Part shown: positions 23,161-34,249 of the stretch, one piece after another
Layout: each line of letters begins with the position of its first letter
Numbering within the stretch: the stretch's first letter is position 1
Origin: Tubulanus polymorphus
Taxonomy: Eukaryota > Nemertea > Palaeonemertea > Tubulaniformes > Tubulanidae
Direction: 5' to 3'
Length of the DNA stretch: 64,000 nucleotides
Assembly: GCF_964204645.1 (NCBI RefSeq)
Contig: NC_134029.1
Location: 8,420,850-8,484,849 of the forward strand
Program-made: the position numbers and the translations under genes
The notes under the pieces: generated by a model
What the model was told of the DNA's origin: nothing
Databases searched by the model: none
What the model saw: only the letters and a program-made list of their open reading frames with translations

Positions 23161-23574
23161 GGTGAAATATGGTTTACTTCGAAAAAAAGTTCAATAGGTT
23201 TAGAGGTTAGAACCAGCAAAGACAAACTCTGAGATCTGATTTTAAATTTGTACCTTGTAAATTTGATAAGTTGCTTTGGGTTAAAGAAAGACGTTATAAA
23301 AGACAGCAAATTTTGGATCTTGAGGTTATCAATACAAACAACCCAAAGAAATTCTGGGGAAAAAGTCAATGGATCGTTCTTCCACTGTTAAAAAAACCCC
23401 AATAGGTATTGAAAATATGGATAGAGAAATGGTTTATGATACAAAATATGTTTTTGATAGGTGGAAAGATGATTTTGTCGAATCGTTGTATAAAAAATCA
23501 GGAGTAGAAATAGATGAACACGCTTATGGTGAATCAATTAATGGGAAGCTAGATACTGAAAATGTAGGTTAAAA
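23161..23574 (+). pseudogene. LINE relic: ORF2 linker between endonuclease and reverse transcriptase
   Basis: One frame reads KFDKLLWVKERRYKRQQ, then NTNNPKKFW; after a frameshift another reads STVKKTPIG and VFDRWKDDFVESLYKK. The order and motifs (NPKxFW, a basic linker, then W-K-x-D-F-x-x-L-Y) are typical of the segment between EN and RT in many invertebrate non-LTR elements. At least one frameshift shows it is dead. Confidence 0.75.
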
Positions 23575-24510
23575 TTGCCCAGGTATCTGTAGCAGTTTTC
23601 ATGCTGGGTATTACCCCTAGTTTGTATCATATCTTATGCTTAATTAGTATCTTAGTTCTCGACCGTATTTAGATCTCATTATTTCAACATAACACTTGCA
23701 TTCCTGAAGATGACTTTTAGAATATAGGCAAAACATCCCAGAGATATTAAAACCCGAAGAAAATTTTTCGACTTTTTTTAAATTCCGATATGGGATTTCA
23801 CACGACCTCGAAGAATTGGGGTTTTTCCCAACTGTGTGTCACATCTCCCCTTCGTGTGAAATTATGATCCGTAATTTTGTTAATAATCCCCTGTTCTATA
23901 TTGTGCGACTTGTTCAGAAAATAGTTTGCATTCAGAAATAAAAATCATCACCCCGAAGTTGTTTTCGTTTTCATCTATCAGCGATAGTTTACTCAACCAT
24001 ACACTTACGTAACGCTGATAACACCACTCCGCGCAGAAATGTGCGGAGGAGACGTTGCTATAACGTCATCGCCTTCATTTGCATAGCATAACGCAATAAT
24101 GGCGGCGCCAAATTACGGGCCGCTGAAGCAGTTACGCCAGCGTATTCTCGGTAAACAATCGCTGATACTTGAACTTGAATTTTACTGCTCCATATAATAT
24201 ACAAGTTACATGATAGATGAAAATAAATACAAGCTTATTTCTGAATGAAAAATGTTTAAAATACAGAGATCAACTGATTACTAACGATATTGCGGCTCTA
24301 AACAACGCACGACGCATGGAGAGCATGTGTGACAGACAGTAGATGACTGTTTAAAGAGAATTTTTACCTAGCAGATTTTTTACTACTATATCTGTCATCG
24401 GGAAACCGGTGAATATTGAATAATGGTTTTATAATAATAACAATAATAATAATAATAAATATAGCTGCAAAGCAGCGATAACGGGTTTTCTGCACAGTCT
24501 TAGAATCCTG
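23575..24510. other. Unassigned
   Basis: No gene. A short CpG-rich patch lies at 24030-24130 and an (AAT)n run at 24430-24460. Confidence 0.4.
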
Positions 24511-24778
24511 TTCAACGGTGGATTTCAACAAAGCATTTGATAAGGCTCAACATCAGCCATTACTGAACAGGCTATTAGGAAACAGTATCAATGATAGGTC
24601 GCCCAAATGGCACAGCAGTTATCTCTGAACGGAAACTTGTAACCGAAATCAACGGAACGCCTCATCTTGGAATGAGACGGTCTAACTAGTGGAGTCACGC
24701 AAGGTAGTATCCTAAGTCGTCTTCTGTTTAATGTCCTGACAAATGACATACACAGTAATCCAAAATATACCAGACCGA
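24511..24778 (+). pseudogene. LINE relic: reverse transcriptase core
   Basis: VDFNKAFDKAQHQPLL matches RT motif A (DxSKAFDxVxHxxLL), and after stops and frame changes SGVTQGSILSRLLFNVLTND matches motif B and its extension (SGVPQGSxLGPLLFxxxIND). The catalytic YADD block is not present. It may be part of the same decayed element as 23161-23574, or a separate insertion. Confidence 0.85.
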
Positions 24779-24811
24779 GTAAATTTCCAAAACAACCTTA
24801 ACACACTGTTC

Positions 24812-25092
24812 GACCAAAAATTTAATGTTCCGACAAAACCAAAATTATGAATTGTCGCGGGTGACAAAACCAAAATATTGAATTGTCACGGGCGACAAAA
24901 CAAAAATAATGAATTGTCACGGGTGATAAAACCAAAATAATGAATTGTCGCGGGCGATAAAACCACAATAATGAATTGTCGCGGGCGTTAAAACCAAAAT
25001 ATTGAATTTTTGCAGGCGATAAAACCAAAATAATGAATTGTCGCGGACGACAAAAACAAACTATTGAATTGTTGCGTGCGACAAAATCAAAC
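24812..25092. repeat. 31-bp minisatellite, array 1
   Basis: About nine units of ACAAAACCAAAATAATGAAT + TGTCGCGGGCG type. It is the same unit as the large array at 26236-27297. Confidence 0.9.
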
Positions 25093-25162
25093 TAGGAGTC
25101 CAGGGACACCATGCTCACTTGGGCAGTGGTTTCAAATGCTCAACAATCTAACAATTTCAATA

Positions 25163-25935
25163 CATAACGCCCTCTGGTGACCATATACAAAAACCAATGA
25201 CCTTGAAACCTACCACAATCATAGAACATGTGAGCAGCTATGATTTTGTAATTGATTGTGATAACAAAATATGCCTCGTTACCAATTCAATATGGAAATA
25301 CTAAGTTATTCTACTATTCAACGCCCCCCGGTGACCATATGCAAAACCCAATGACCTTAAAACTCACCACAATCGTAGTACATGTCATGAAATACAACTT
25401 TGCAATTGATCATAGTAACAAAATATGCCTAGGTACCAATCTAATAAGGAAATACTAAGCCATTCTACTATTCAGCGCCCCCTGGTGACTATATGGAATA
25501 ACTAATGTCCTTAAATACTCACCACAATCATAGACGATGTCATGAACTACAACTTTGCAATGGATTATGGTAACAAACTATGCCTAGGTACCAATCTAAT
25601 AAGGAAAAACTAAGCTTTTCTACTATTCAACGCCCCCTGGTGACTATATGGAATAACTAATGTCCTTAAAAACTCACCACAATCATAGACGATGTCATGA
25701 TCTACAACTTTGCCATTGATCATGGTAACAAAGTATGCCTTGGTACAAATATAATATAGCGATACTAAGTTATTGTATTATTCAACGCCCCCTGATGGCC
25801 ACATACAAAAACCAATGACCTTGAAACTCACCAAAATCATAGAACACGTTATGGGCTACAACTTTCCAATTAAATATAGTAACACAATATGCTTAGGTAT
25901 CAATTAATTGTGGAAAAACTTTTTCCCACCTACGA
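25163..25935 (+). repeat. Five tandem copies of a 155-bp unit (family G)
   Basis: Units start near 25165, 25319, 25473, 25628 and 25783, each beginning with AACGCCCCCTGGTGACCATA-like sequence and containing CAATGACCTTGAAACTCACC and TAACAAAATATGCCT. A single related unit lies at 28498-28630. Confidence 0.9.
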
Positions 25936-26235
25936 ATGAGTACTGATGACACCAAGATGGCCGCCAATTGCGTCATAATTGGCTGATCAAAAATACCTGT
26001 CCCAGGTATAAAACATCCCTCTCTAAAGAATATCCATCAGCAATTGCAATGAGAAATGGCAAACCAGTAGGAAGCTACAGGACCTAGAATACTGGCCAAA
26101 ATTGACATTTTTGGGCACTAAAAAGGTCATAGGACGGCCATCTTGAGTCAGATCGACCCAATTTTCTTATGCTGATGGGCCTTTGGTAGATTCAAATATA
26201 AACGAAAGATCAAGGTAAGAGTCTTCAAAATTTTC
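25936..26235 (+). repeat. Family G/L tail
   Basis: It holds AAGATGGCCGCCAATTGCGTC, a later CGGCCATCTTGAGTCAGATCG and GATCAAGGTAAGAGTCTTCAA, all of which recur in the same order at 28665-28875. The G unit and this tail are therefore parts of one longer dispersed element. Confidence 0.7.
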
Positions 26236-27297
26236 TTCGGGCGACAAAACCAAAGTAATGAATTGTCGCGGGCGATAAAACCAAAATAATGAATTGTCTC
26301 GTGCGACAAAACCAAAATAATAAATTGTCGCGGGCAATAAAACCAAAATAATGAATTATCACGGGCGATAAAACCAAAATATTGAATTGTCGCGGGCGAT
26401 AAAACCAAAATATAAAACCAAAATAATGAATTGTCGCGGGCGTCAAAACCAAAAGAAGAATTGTCGCGGGCGACAAAACCAAAATAATGAATTGTCACTG
26501 AAGATAAAACCAAAGTAATGAATTGTCGTGGGCGATAAAACCAAAATAATGAATTGTCACTGGAGATAAAACCAAACTAATGAATTGTCGCGGGCGACAA
26601 AACCAAAAAAAGAATAGTGGGGGCGACAAAACAAAAATAATGAATTGTCGCGGGCGACAAAACCAAAATGGTGAATTGTCCAGGCGACAAAACCAAAATG
26701 GTGAATTGTCGTGGGCGACAAAACCAAAATAATGAATTGTTGCGGGCGATAAAACCAAAATGATGAATTGTCTCGGGCGACAAAACCAAAATAATGAATT
26801 ATCGCGGGCGATAAAACCAAAATATTGAATTGTCGCGGGCGACAAAACCAAACTAATGAATTGTCGCGGGCGATAAAGCCAAAATAATGAATTGTCGCGG
26901 GCGATAAAACCAAAATATTGAAGTGTCGCGGGTGATAAAACCGCGACAAAAAGAGAAAAAAATTGTCGCGGGCGATAAAACCAAAATAATGAATTGTCGT
27001 GGGCGATAAAACCAAAATATTGAATTGTCGTAGGCGCCAAATCCAAAAAATGAATTGTCGCGGGCGATAAAACCAAAATCTTGAATTGTCGCCATTGTCG
27101 TGGGCGACAAATCCAAAAAATGAATTGTCGCGGGCGATAAAACCAAAATCTTGAATTGTCGCCATTGTCGTGTGCGACAAAACCAAAATAATGAATTGTC
27201 GCGGGCGATAAAACCAAAATATTGAATTGTCGCGGGCGACAAAACCAAAATATTGTTTGTCGCGGGTGACAAAACCAAATTAATGAATTGTCGCGGG
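26236..27297. repeat. 31-bp minisatellite, array 2 (about 34 units)
   Basis: The unit is CAAAACCAAAATAATGAA followed by TTGTCGCGGGCGA. TTGTCGC and GCGACAA form a 7-bp dyad with a 2-base loop in units with GACAA. Units alternate GACAAAACC/GATAAAACC and AATAATG/AATATTG. Two higher-order copies near 27080-27190 insert GTCGCCATTGTCGTG. Because 31 is 1 mod 3 and the unit lacks minus-strand stops, all three minus frames stay open for long distances (up to 240 codons). I regard those frames as by-products, not genes. Confidence 0.92.
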
Positions 27298-28240
27298 TAG
27301 GCCTAAAGCCGCGTCAAACTCGATAAACACTTCAAGCGACACAGCGAACGATCCCTTTCCCCCACAGCGAACGCTTACTCCGAATGTCAAGTGTGAGTCC
27401 AGCATACGGATAGGAGTGTGTTATATACTTGTATTTAGTAAATACCTTGTGCATTTGACAATGATCGGTATGTACTGTAGGAAATATAGAGTATTGATGG
27501 TATTGATATAGAGGTTGAAGCCCGCAGCCGAATTAAGTAATATATTCTTTTATTTTGATACCTCGTCGACATAACTGCTTTTCTCCGCTATATCTCTTCG
27601 GCGTGTTTAGTTTAGGCCTACGATTCCCCAGTACACTAAAGATTTATCTTAGTAAATACACGGTTAATTCGGTAAAGAAAAATAGGTATTGTTATACTAA
27701 CTCCTTGAAACCTGCAGCCAAATCACTGGTAGTAATAAATTAATTTGTACTCGATTTGATTCTCATGATGAGGAGAAACTCGCAGCTGATCCCCGGAACG
27801 ACGATGTAGTAACACACGTTGATTCGTCGATGTTTACGGCTCGACAGTGCTTTTAAAATCTAAAGTAGTAAATTTCCAGTGTATCGGTAATATGATTTGA
27901 TGAGGAAAATGGGCTATTGTTAAAATCACTGTTTGAAGACCGCGACTGAATTTGAAGTCTGCGGCAATAAATTAGTTCATTTATACTTGAATTGATAATC
28001 GAAGTGACAGTCGGCCTGCGGGTTGATTTCGGGATGACGACTCGAAAAACATGTCGCCCCATTGAATGGGGCAAAATTTTCGATGTTTACGGCCCGACAG
28101 CGCTTTTGTAACGATGATTCGTGAAAAAACACGCGGGCTATTTGTAGATCTCAGTGAGCTGAACGATATTATATGGATTGTATATGAAACAGCGGTAAGG
28201 TAACAAAGCCTATGTTCTTTTGGTAAAAATAGTGTGGAAG
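27298..28240. repeat. Unassigned with a degenerate three-fold duplication
   Basis: Segments starting near 27510, 27705 and 27955 share GCAGCC/GCGGC, AATAAATTA, and CGATGTTTACGG followed by CTCGACAGTGCTTTT or CCCGACAGCGCTTTT. No gene is seen. Confidence 0.45.
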
Positions 28241-28275
28241 AAAATAATAATAATAATAATCACGCGGATATCAAT

Positions 28276-28305
28276 AGGGTTTTCTGTGAAATAACAGAAA
28301 ACCCT
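28276..28305. repeat. Perfect hairpin
   Basis: AGGGTTTTCTGT and ACAGAAAACCCT are exact inverse copies around a 6-base loop, between two AAT-rich runs. The same GGGTTTTCTG word occurs at 24483-24492 next to another AAT run. Confidence 0.75.
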
Positions 28306-28310
28306 AATAA

Positions 28311-28960
28311 TAATGACAAGAGCCCCAAGGGGCACAATGGCCAGCCTGTCAGATTTGCTTTTTATAGATGATGTAATCTGTGGGTTATATTTATCAATAT
28401 ACACTCCCTGCTCAATATCATTTACATAGTAAAATCGTGTGTTAACACAGACAGCAGGAACGAACGTAATATAGAAATACTAAGTTATTGTATTGTTCAA
28501 CGCCCCCTGGTGGCCATAAAAAAACCAATGAGCTTGAAACTCACCTCGATCATAGAACATGTCATGAGCTACAACTTTCCAATTGATTGTAGTAGCAAAA
28601 TATGCTTAAGTATCAATTATGATGTGGAAAAACTTTTTTTCCACCTACGAATGAGTACTGATGACCCCAAGATGGCTGCCAAGTGCGTCATAATTGCCTG
28701 GTCAAAAATACCCTCTCGGATATAAAAGATCCCTTTCCAAAGAATACCCATTACAAATTGCAAGGTCACAGTACGGCCATCTTGAGTCTGATCGACTCAA
28801 TTTTTCTCATGCCGATGGGCCCTCGGGGGATACAAATGATCAAGGTTATTGATAAAAGTGTCTTCAAAATTTCCCTCGAAAACTTCAAAAATGTGTAAAA
28901 AGTGCTGATTTTGGCGAACAACAATGGCTGCCAGTCGGCCATCTTGAATCTGACAGGGCC
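28311..28960 (+). repeat. Family G/L composite element
   Basis: It starts GAGCCCCAAGGGGCACAATG and GCCAGCCTGTCAGA (also at 33940-33975), continues with the CAACGCCCCCTGGTGGCC unit, then the AAGATGGCTGCC and CGGCCATCTTGAGTCTGATC tail. This gives the internal order of the family: GCCCCAAGGGGC head, 155-bp unit, GGCCATCTTG tail. Confidence 0.75.
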
Positions 28961-29040
28961 AGTTTTTGGTCTGAAGATGTGTCTAGTGTAGATACACGTA
29001 TAAAACAAATATCAAGACATTACCTTGAAGCGTCTTCAAA

Positions 29041-29190
29041 ACTTTGGAACTCTCACGAACTATCTAGATGGTTATCTCTCGACCTCAATAGCTTCAAGAC
29101 CCATCTCAAAACAACTTTGTTCCATGCAGCATACCATTAACTCTCGGAAAGCGAATTGTATTTAACATTTTTTGGCAGAATAAAATTTGA
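29041..29190 (+). pseudogene. LINE relic: extreme ORF2 C-terminus and 3' tail
   Basis: The frame 29041-29139 reads LWNSHELSRWLSL and LNSFKTHLKTTLFHAAYH then stop. This is the common LWNSLPxxLR...SFKxxLKTxLF ending of CR1/Jockey-type ORF2. An AATAAAATTTGATTGAATTTG tail follows. Confidence 0.75.
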
Positions 29191-30635
29191 TTGAATTTGC
29201 AATTCGGGCACATGGCTAATTAGCATATCAAGGTCACACACCCGATTTGGTAAAACCTTTTTTTCGCGAACCTTGCGCAATTGTCAAGGATGAATTTTCT
29301 GTAGAGCAAATAAAAATTCCTCCCAAACACCAAAACAACTAAAGATTTCATAGAAATCGATCTTGAAATACAATTTTAAATCTTAAAATAAAACCCGGAA
29401 GTAAAACAGTAGACGATACCGCGGATTCACGTGAACACCTGATTTCTGAAACGAAATGTTGGTTGTGACAAAATTGTCCAGACGGTTTTAGGTGGTAATA
29501 AGTACGGAAACGTAACGACCATGGTCGACTTATTCGATGAAATCAGGCCTATGTGATATCCAAATTTTGACTTTTTTATTCTTCAGACCTCCCTGATGAT
29601 ATAGAAATAAAAAATTTTGGTGGTACGAAAGTGCAATCACAGCGCCGACGGGGACAGAGCCGTGTCAGAGATCGGCGGAGTGAAAATTGAGGTGGACGAA
29701 CACGAAGAAGTAGGCTATTGCGCTACTTGAATCACGAAAACTCCTGGCGCGGCCCTGACGCTTTTTTCGTTGATTAAGTAATACAAATATCATGCAATGG
29801 GTTTTCACAATCTACCGCTGGTATTTACCGGATTTCAATATCACTCCAAAATTCAAAGAAACCTCGAAATATCGAACTGGAACACTTCCGGTAGATATCC
29901 GCGGCTGCCCAACCGGGAAACTTATTTGTTTCAATAGATATTGATAGGATCCATCATCTTCACCCGTCAAGGGATTCGAACCCACTAAGCTAAAGCCATG
30001 CCAGAATCGGGTCGGGCCAATCACAGCGCTTGTTACAAACCACATTAGGCTTCTGTGGAATTTCCCAGTAAATGGGCCAATCAGCGAACACGTAGCGAAC
30101 GCGGAAGTATTATCGCGTGTTGATACATGACGTCATGCGCAAAAGCGCCAGTAATGAAATCGCAATAATTCACGTGAACAGCTGCTGATATTTTCAGATA
30201 AACCAATCACAGGGAAGACACAACTTCCTGATTGGCTGATAAAAATTGAAATTTTCCCGATTTAACTTTCGTGAAAAATGCAGAAAACATTTTTATGAGA
30301 CCCTATTTCAAAATTCTGCTCGCTACGATTCCGAGAATGGATTACGCTTAAATACGTGATTTGTTCGAATATGCCCTCACTTGGCAAGCAAAAGAGCCTT
30401 TTGTGTGGAAACCATGTCATTTAAATTCGCTCCATTTGTATAGTAATAGGCTCAATAATAATAATAATCATCTGAAAATTTGTATAGCACCTGTTTCATC
30501 TAAAAAAAGTTCACCAGCGCTTTAAGATTAGTGAAAGTTGCATATATACAGTCCATACGCTTTGCAGAAAAGCGGGTGTTTCAGCCTGTGTTTAAATGTG
30601 TTCAAATCGTCAATTTTTCGAATCTCAAGAATCCG
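29191..30635. other. Mostly unassigned; contains a T-arm-like word
   Basis: On the minus strand near 29970-29995, TAGCTTAGTGG runs straight into GGGTTCGAATCCC, i.e. a box A-like and a box B-like word without the normal spacing. It is at best a deleted tRNA/SINE remnant. An (AAT)n run lies near 30450-30465. No gene is seen. Confidence 0.35.
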
Positions 30636-30836
30636 ACGAGACGATTTGGCCTGGGTTAAATTTGCACGGATCGGCCCGAGCCAAATTTGGCCAGTGCCTA
30701 ATTATAGAGGGCGTTCACGTGTAAACCACTCACTCAAACAAAGCGAAGTCAGTCATTTCTGGAAGCAGTTTGCAAGTCAATAGCAATCATTTTTCCTGTG
30801 CCAACCCGGGCCAAAAATGCATGCGCGATCCCAGCT
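30636..30836 (-). mobile_element. MITE family A, copy A9
   Basis: The left side starts at GAGACGATTTGGCC (outermost TIR lost) and the right end is CATGCGCGATCCCAGCT. The interior contains CCTAATTATAGAGGGCGTTC and CAAACAAAGCGAAG. Confidence 0.7.
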
Positions 30837-31138
30837 ACTGTTCTTCAGGATTACGAGATATTTGTTCCCAAGTAACCCGGCTAGTTCTTTGAAATGAGCT
30901 CTGCCGTATCAACACCTTTGCCTTCATTAACACGTTTACACTGTACATGCACAGCGAGAATATCCAATTAGTTGATACCCAGTGCTAATGAGAACTGCGC
31001 CTTGTTTCTTGAAAACTGTTATTAAACTGTTTTTGTTTTTCGAAAAAACTTGAAGTACACTGAAAAACTTATCATATCGTTAATTGGGAACCAGATTGAC
31101 AGTAAGAACCATTGAATCATGTGTATCATCGAGTCTAA
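30837..31138. other. Unassigned
   Basis: No feature recognised. Confidence 0.4.
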
Positions 31139-31377
31139 AGCCACGATCAACAAGCATTGTTGGCCTGTGCCAAATTAGGCCCAAAACAACTGTTCACAAA
31201 GGTGCCAAATGGGCCCTGCGTGTTTGGCCCGATCAAAAACGTTGGACCAGAACTGAACCAAATTTCAGCATGGGTCAAATTATTGTAAGTGAAAGTGCCA
31301 TATTATTTATTGTAAGTGAACATGCTCTCTAAGCACTGGCCAAATTTGCCTAGGACCTGATCAGGGCCGAATCGTCC
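31139..31377 (+). mobile_element. MITE family A, copy A10
   Basis: It begins AGCCACGATCAACAAGC after TAA and ends in GGGCCGAATCGTCC, lacking the last part of the right TIR. It is the long subtype with GGCCCAAAACAACTGTTCAC. Confidence 0.7.
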
Positions 31378-32228
31378 ATTTCTTTTTCATAAAATTCTAT
31401 GATTATTTCATTAAAAAGATTTTTAGTATTGAAGTTCGTACGCACGCTCATTCATAATACTGATAACCCAGACTATAGCAAAAGCTATCATAATTAGGAA
31501 GTTCATTCATGTGTATATTTATGTGTGTGTATGGTATGTGCATATTGTAATTTCATTCTACGATCCTGTAATTATGTAAGAATTTATTTTGCAAAATAAA
31601 AATTCAATCATTCATATATGCATATGACAAATTCCTTCTGGCTGCTGAGCTCTATGGCATGATTGGAGACTCCGTTCCGTTTTTAGACTCGAAAAGCTTC
31701 CATTTTTCCTATCGCCAACTAAAATACGATACATTTGGAAAATCATATTACTAGGTCGAATAGGGAAACTATCCCACCATCAATTCTTGTTCCGATCGTT
31801 TTCCTCCACATTACGCAATTTCTCCGAATAAGCGTCTAGTGCCTAATCTCTCTACGCGCCGCGCACGACTGTCAACAATGTGAGATATCTCCACGGTGAC
31901 GACGACGACAAAAACGGCATTGACGACCGACCGACGTAAGTGCATCTCGTTTTAATTGCTTTCGCCGAATAACGATACATCTCTTGTAATTAAGTGTCAT
32001 AACTAACCACGTTACGATATCAGTCAGCCACCGAAGAAATTCCCATTGATGACTACTGCGCAGGCTGCTACAAATCAGGTTTTTTGCCTACGAAAAGATG
32101 TTGAGCCGTCGTCGTTACGCGTATAATACGAGATGGCATCTAAAGAATAAGCTCGACCAACCCCCGCATTCCAACCATTGCGGGGATTCGGGTTAACAGG
32201 ATTAATACCTACTGATAAATTTTTGCAT
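31378..32228. other. Unassigned; possible untranslated first exon
   Basis: 31850-31935 is CpG-rich and ends in ACCGACCGAC followed by GTAAGTGC (GT at 31936), a good donor on the plus strand. Such an arrangement fits a noncoding first exon, but no partner exon or promoter element is identified. A TTGCAAAATAAAAATTCAAT tail near 31592-31611 may be a retroposon end. Confidence 0.25.
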
Positions 32229-32490
32229 GCTGACTTTCAGTGCTTATTGTTACCCTAGAGTGCTGGAGATAATCTGACAATTTGAAAAATTTCACCCCAG
32301 GCATACCGCAGGATCTACGCCGCATGCGGTGTATCATCAGTTACTAATATTCAAACATGTTTTACAGGTGCTGCCATCTTTCAATAGTGACAAAAAGTAA
32401 TTACATTGATACGCTGCATCACTTAGCAAAGTTTATCACCGATTATCTATAAGCCACACTGTTGTGTCGACGCGCTAAAATTGTCAACTT
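32229..32490 (+). mobile_element. TTAA MITE family B, copy B3 (diverged)
   Basis: It has TGACTTTCAGTGCT, AGAGTGCTGGAGATAATCTG, CCGCATGCGGTGTATC and TGCTGCCATCTTTCAATAG. The right end is decayed (GACGCGCTAAAATTG). Confidence 0.7.
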
Positions 32491-32619
32491 TGTATCAAAT
32501 CAAATGTGAAAGCAGGTAGTACTGAGTAGGTTACCTTGATTTCATTTGAAAGTACAAGCTTTCACGACTGGTGCATATACTAACTTCATCACGTAAATGA
32601 AGTAAATTACTCATAAACT

Positions 32620-33165
32620 GCCATGACATGATTCTACATATGCTACCATTGCAAGGATTCGAAGATTCAGCCATGGCATGATTCTACATATCCTACCCAT
32701 TGCTCGGATTCAAGCAAGCAACCATGGCATGATTCTACATATCCTCCTCATTGCAGAGATTCAAACATTCAGCCATGGCATGATTCTACATATCCTACCC
32801 ATTGCTCGGATTCAAGCAAGCAACCATGGCATGATTCTACATATCCTCCTCATTGCAGAGATTCAAACATTCAGCCATGGCATGATTCTACATATCCTAC
32901 CCATTGCTCGGATTCAAGCAAGCAACCATGGCATGATTCTACATATCCTCCTCATTGCAGAGATTCAAACATTCAGCCATGGCATGATTCTACATATCCT
33001 ACCCATTGCAGAGATTCAAACATTCAGCCATGGCATGATTCTACATATCCTATCCATTGCTGGGATTCAAACATTCAGCCATGGAATGTTTCTACATATC
33101 CTACCCATTGCTGGGATTCAAAACGTTCAACCATGGCATGATTCTACATATCCTTCTCAAGGAGC
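32620..33165 (+). repeat. 51-bp minisatellite with 102-bp higher order
   Basis: The unit starts CCATGGCATGATTCTACATA and has two alternating variants (TTGCTCGGATTCAAGCAAGC and TTGCAGAGATTCAAACATTC), giving a 102-bp period. About ten to eleven units. Because 51 is a multiple of 3, one plus frame is open (32678-33187) and encodes a 17-residue repeat, MILHILPIARIQASNHG. No signal peptide or known repeat protein family is evident. Confidence 0.92.
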
Positions 33166-33939
33166 TCTACACAATACAGCAGGTTAGAAAAAATCAGCAG
33201 CGTGTAAATTACATAAATATTTGATTTGTGACCATAGATGAGCCTTGTACATAAATACCATGTGATTAAATAAGAATCATTGATTGGCTATAACTTAATG
33301 ACGGATCTTATAGAACAAAACACATTCTATTACTACGATCTAATCGTTGATAGCCAACAGTTTTAGCAGTCGTAAGAGCACCCAAGTCGGCAGCTGAATT
33401 TTTTTAGAAAAGGAGTCCACGATCTCACATCCGAAGAGCGAACTGAACTAGACTTAACGATGTCCCCCAGGTCGGCTTAGCTTTATATTAGCAACTATAG
33501 CAAATACTCAGTATATATACAATGTAGCCCCCCCCCCCGACAGATGGTTGCCGTTCACATACAAAAATCCTAATGTACGTAATCGTCCTTCGAGTCAAAA
33601 TGTCTTCCGATAACACTGCCCAGGAAGCCAGCAGTGTCAAACAGTAGGCTCTAGTATCGGCTGCAATTACTTTAAAAGGTCTCGCATTGATTGATTAAGT
33701 GTTTCACTCAACAGGTAACTCGCCGCCGTCGTCAGCCGTGTGTCATTCCATTGTACAGTTGAGATAAAGACACCTGAAACTGTACGTGCCGCCGCATAAA
33801 ATCCGGAAATCTCACTCGAAGTAAAACAAGCAATTAACTGAATGAAAACACGTCAAAACGAGCTCTCGTCGTCTACTGCGTTGTTTAGTGTACGAATACG
33901 CGTCAAATGTTAATAAGCATCCAATTACCGAAAAACATG
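33166..33939. other. Unassigned
   Basis: A run of about nine C lies near 33530-33538. No gene is seen. Confidence 0.4.
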
Positions 33940-34110
33940 AGCCCCAAGGGGCACTATAGCCAGCCCGTCAGCTTCTCATAAAATGACAAATGATGCATTC
34001 TGTGGGTTATGTTTGTCAAAATACATTCCAAGCTCAGGGACGATACCTATAATTTACACAGTACAATCGTGTTTCCATAAGTACCACAGACAGGGTGCTG
34101 GCAGGAACAA
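33940..34110 (+). repeat. Family G head, second copy
   Basis: GAGCCCCAAGGGGCACTATA, GCCAGCCCGTCAG, TGTGGGTTATG and GTACAATCGTGTT match 28311-28445 in order. Confidence 0.7.
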
Positions 34111-34161
34111 ATACCTCAGATCAATCTTTCCACAGGGGCCTAACACGAGTATCCCTCATGT

Positions 34162-34249
34162 CAAAAGGTTTTTGACCCGTTTCCTAGGTACTATATATAA
34201 AACCTCTTTTTATATATAGTACCAGGATACTGGGGTCAAAAACCTTTTG
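34162..34249. repeat. Long foldback hairpin
   Basis: The arms 34162-34202 and 34208-34249 are inverse copies around a 5-base loop. The outer 17 bp (CAAAAGGTTTTTGACCC) and the inner 16 bp (GGTACTATATATAAAA) pair exactly, with a small mismatched or bulged middle. It lies just downstream of the family G head, so it may be that element's terminal structure. Confidence 0.8.

Noticed and set aside
20010-24778. One continuous LINE from 20 to 24.8 kb
   Set aside because: The C-terminal piece lies upstream of the linker and RT pieces on the same strand, so the order is wrong for a single element. At least two insertions are needed.
26495-27217. A 240-codon minus-strand gene and its overlapping long frames
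   Set aside because: They are wholly inside the 31-bp array and exist in all three frames because of the unit length. There is no independent coding evidence.
26236-27297. CRISPR array
   Set aside because: Repeats are directly adjacent with no unique spacers, the unit drifts gradually, there are no cas genes, and the DNA is animal-like. It is a minisatellite.
29940-30045. A tRNA gene on the minus strand
   Set aside because: Box A-like and box B-like words are fused with no room for an anticodon arm.
32678-33187. A 169-residue repeat protein gene
   Set aside because: The open frame follows from a 51-bp period without stops. There is no flanking coding sequence or homology, so it is listed as a repeat with a finding only.
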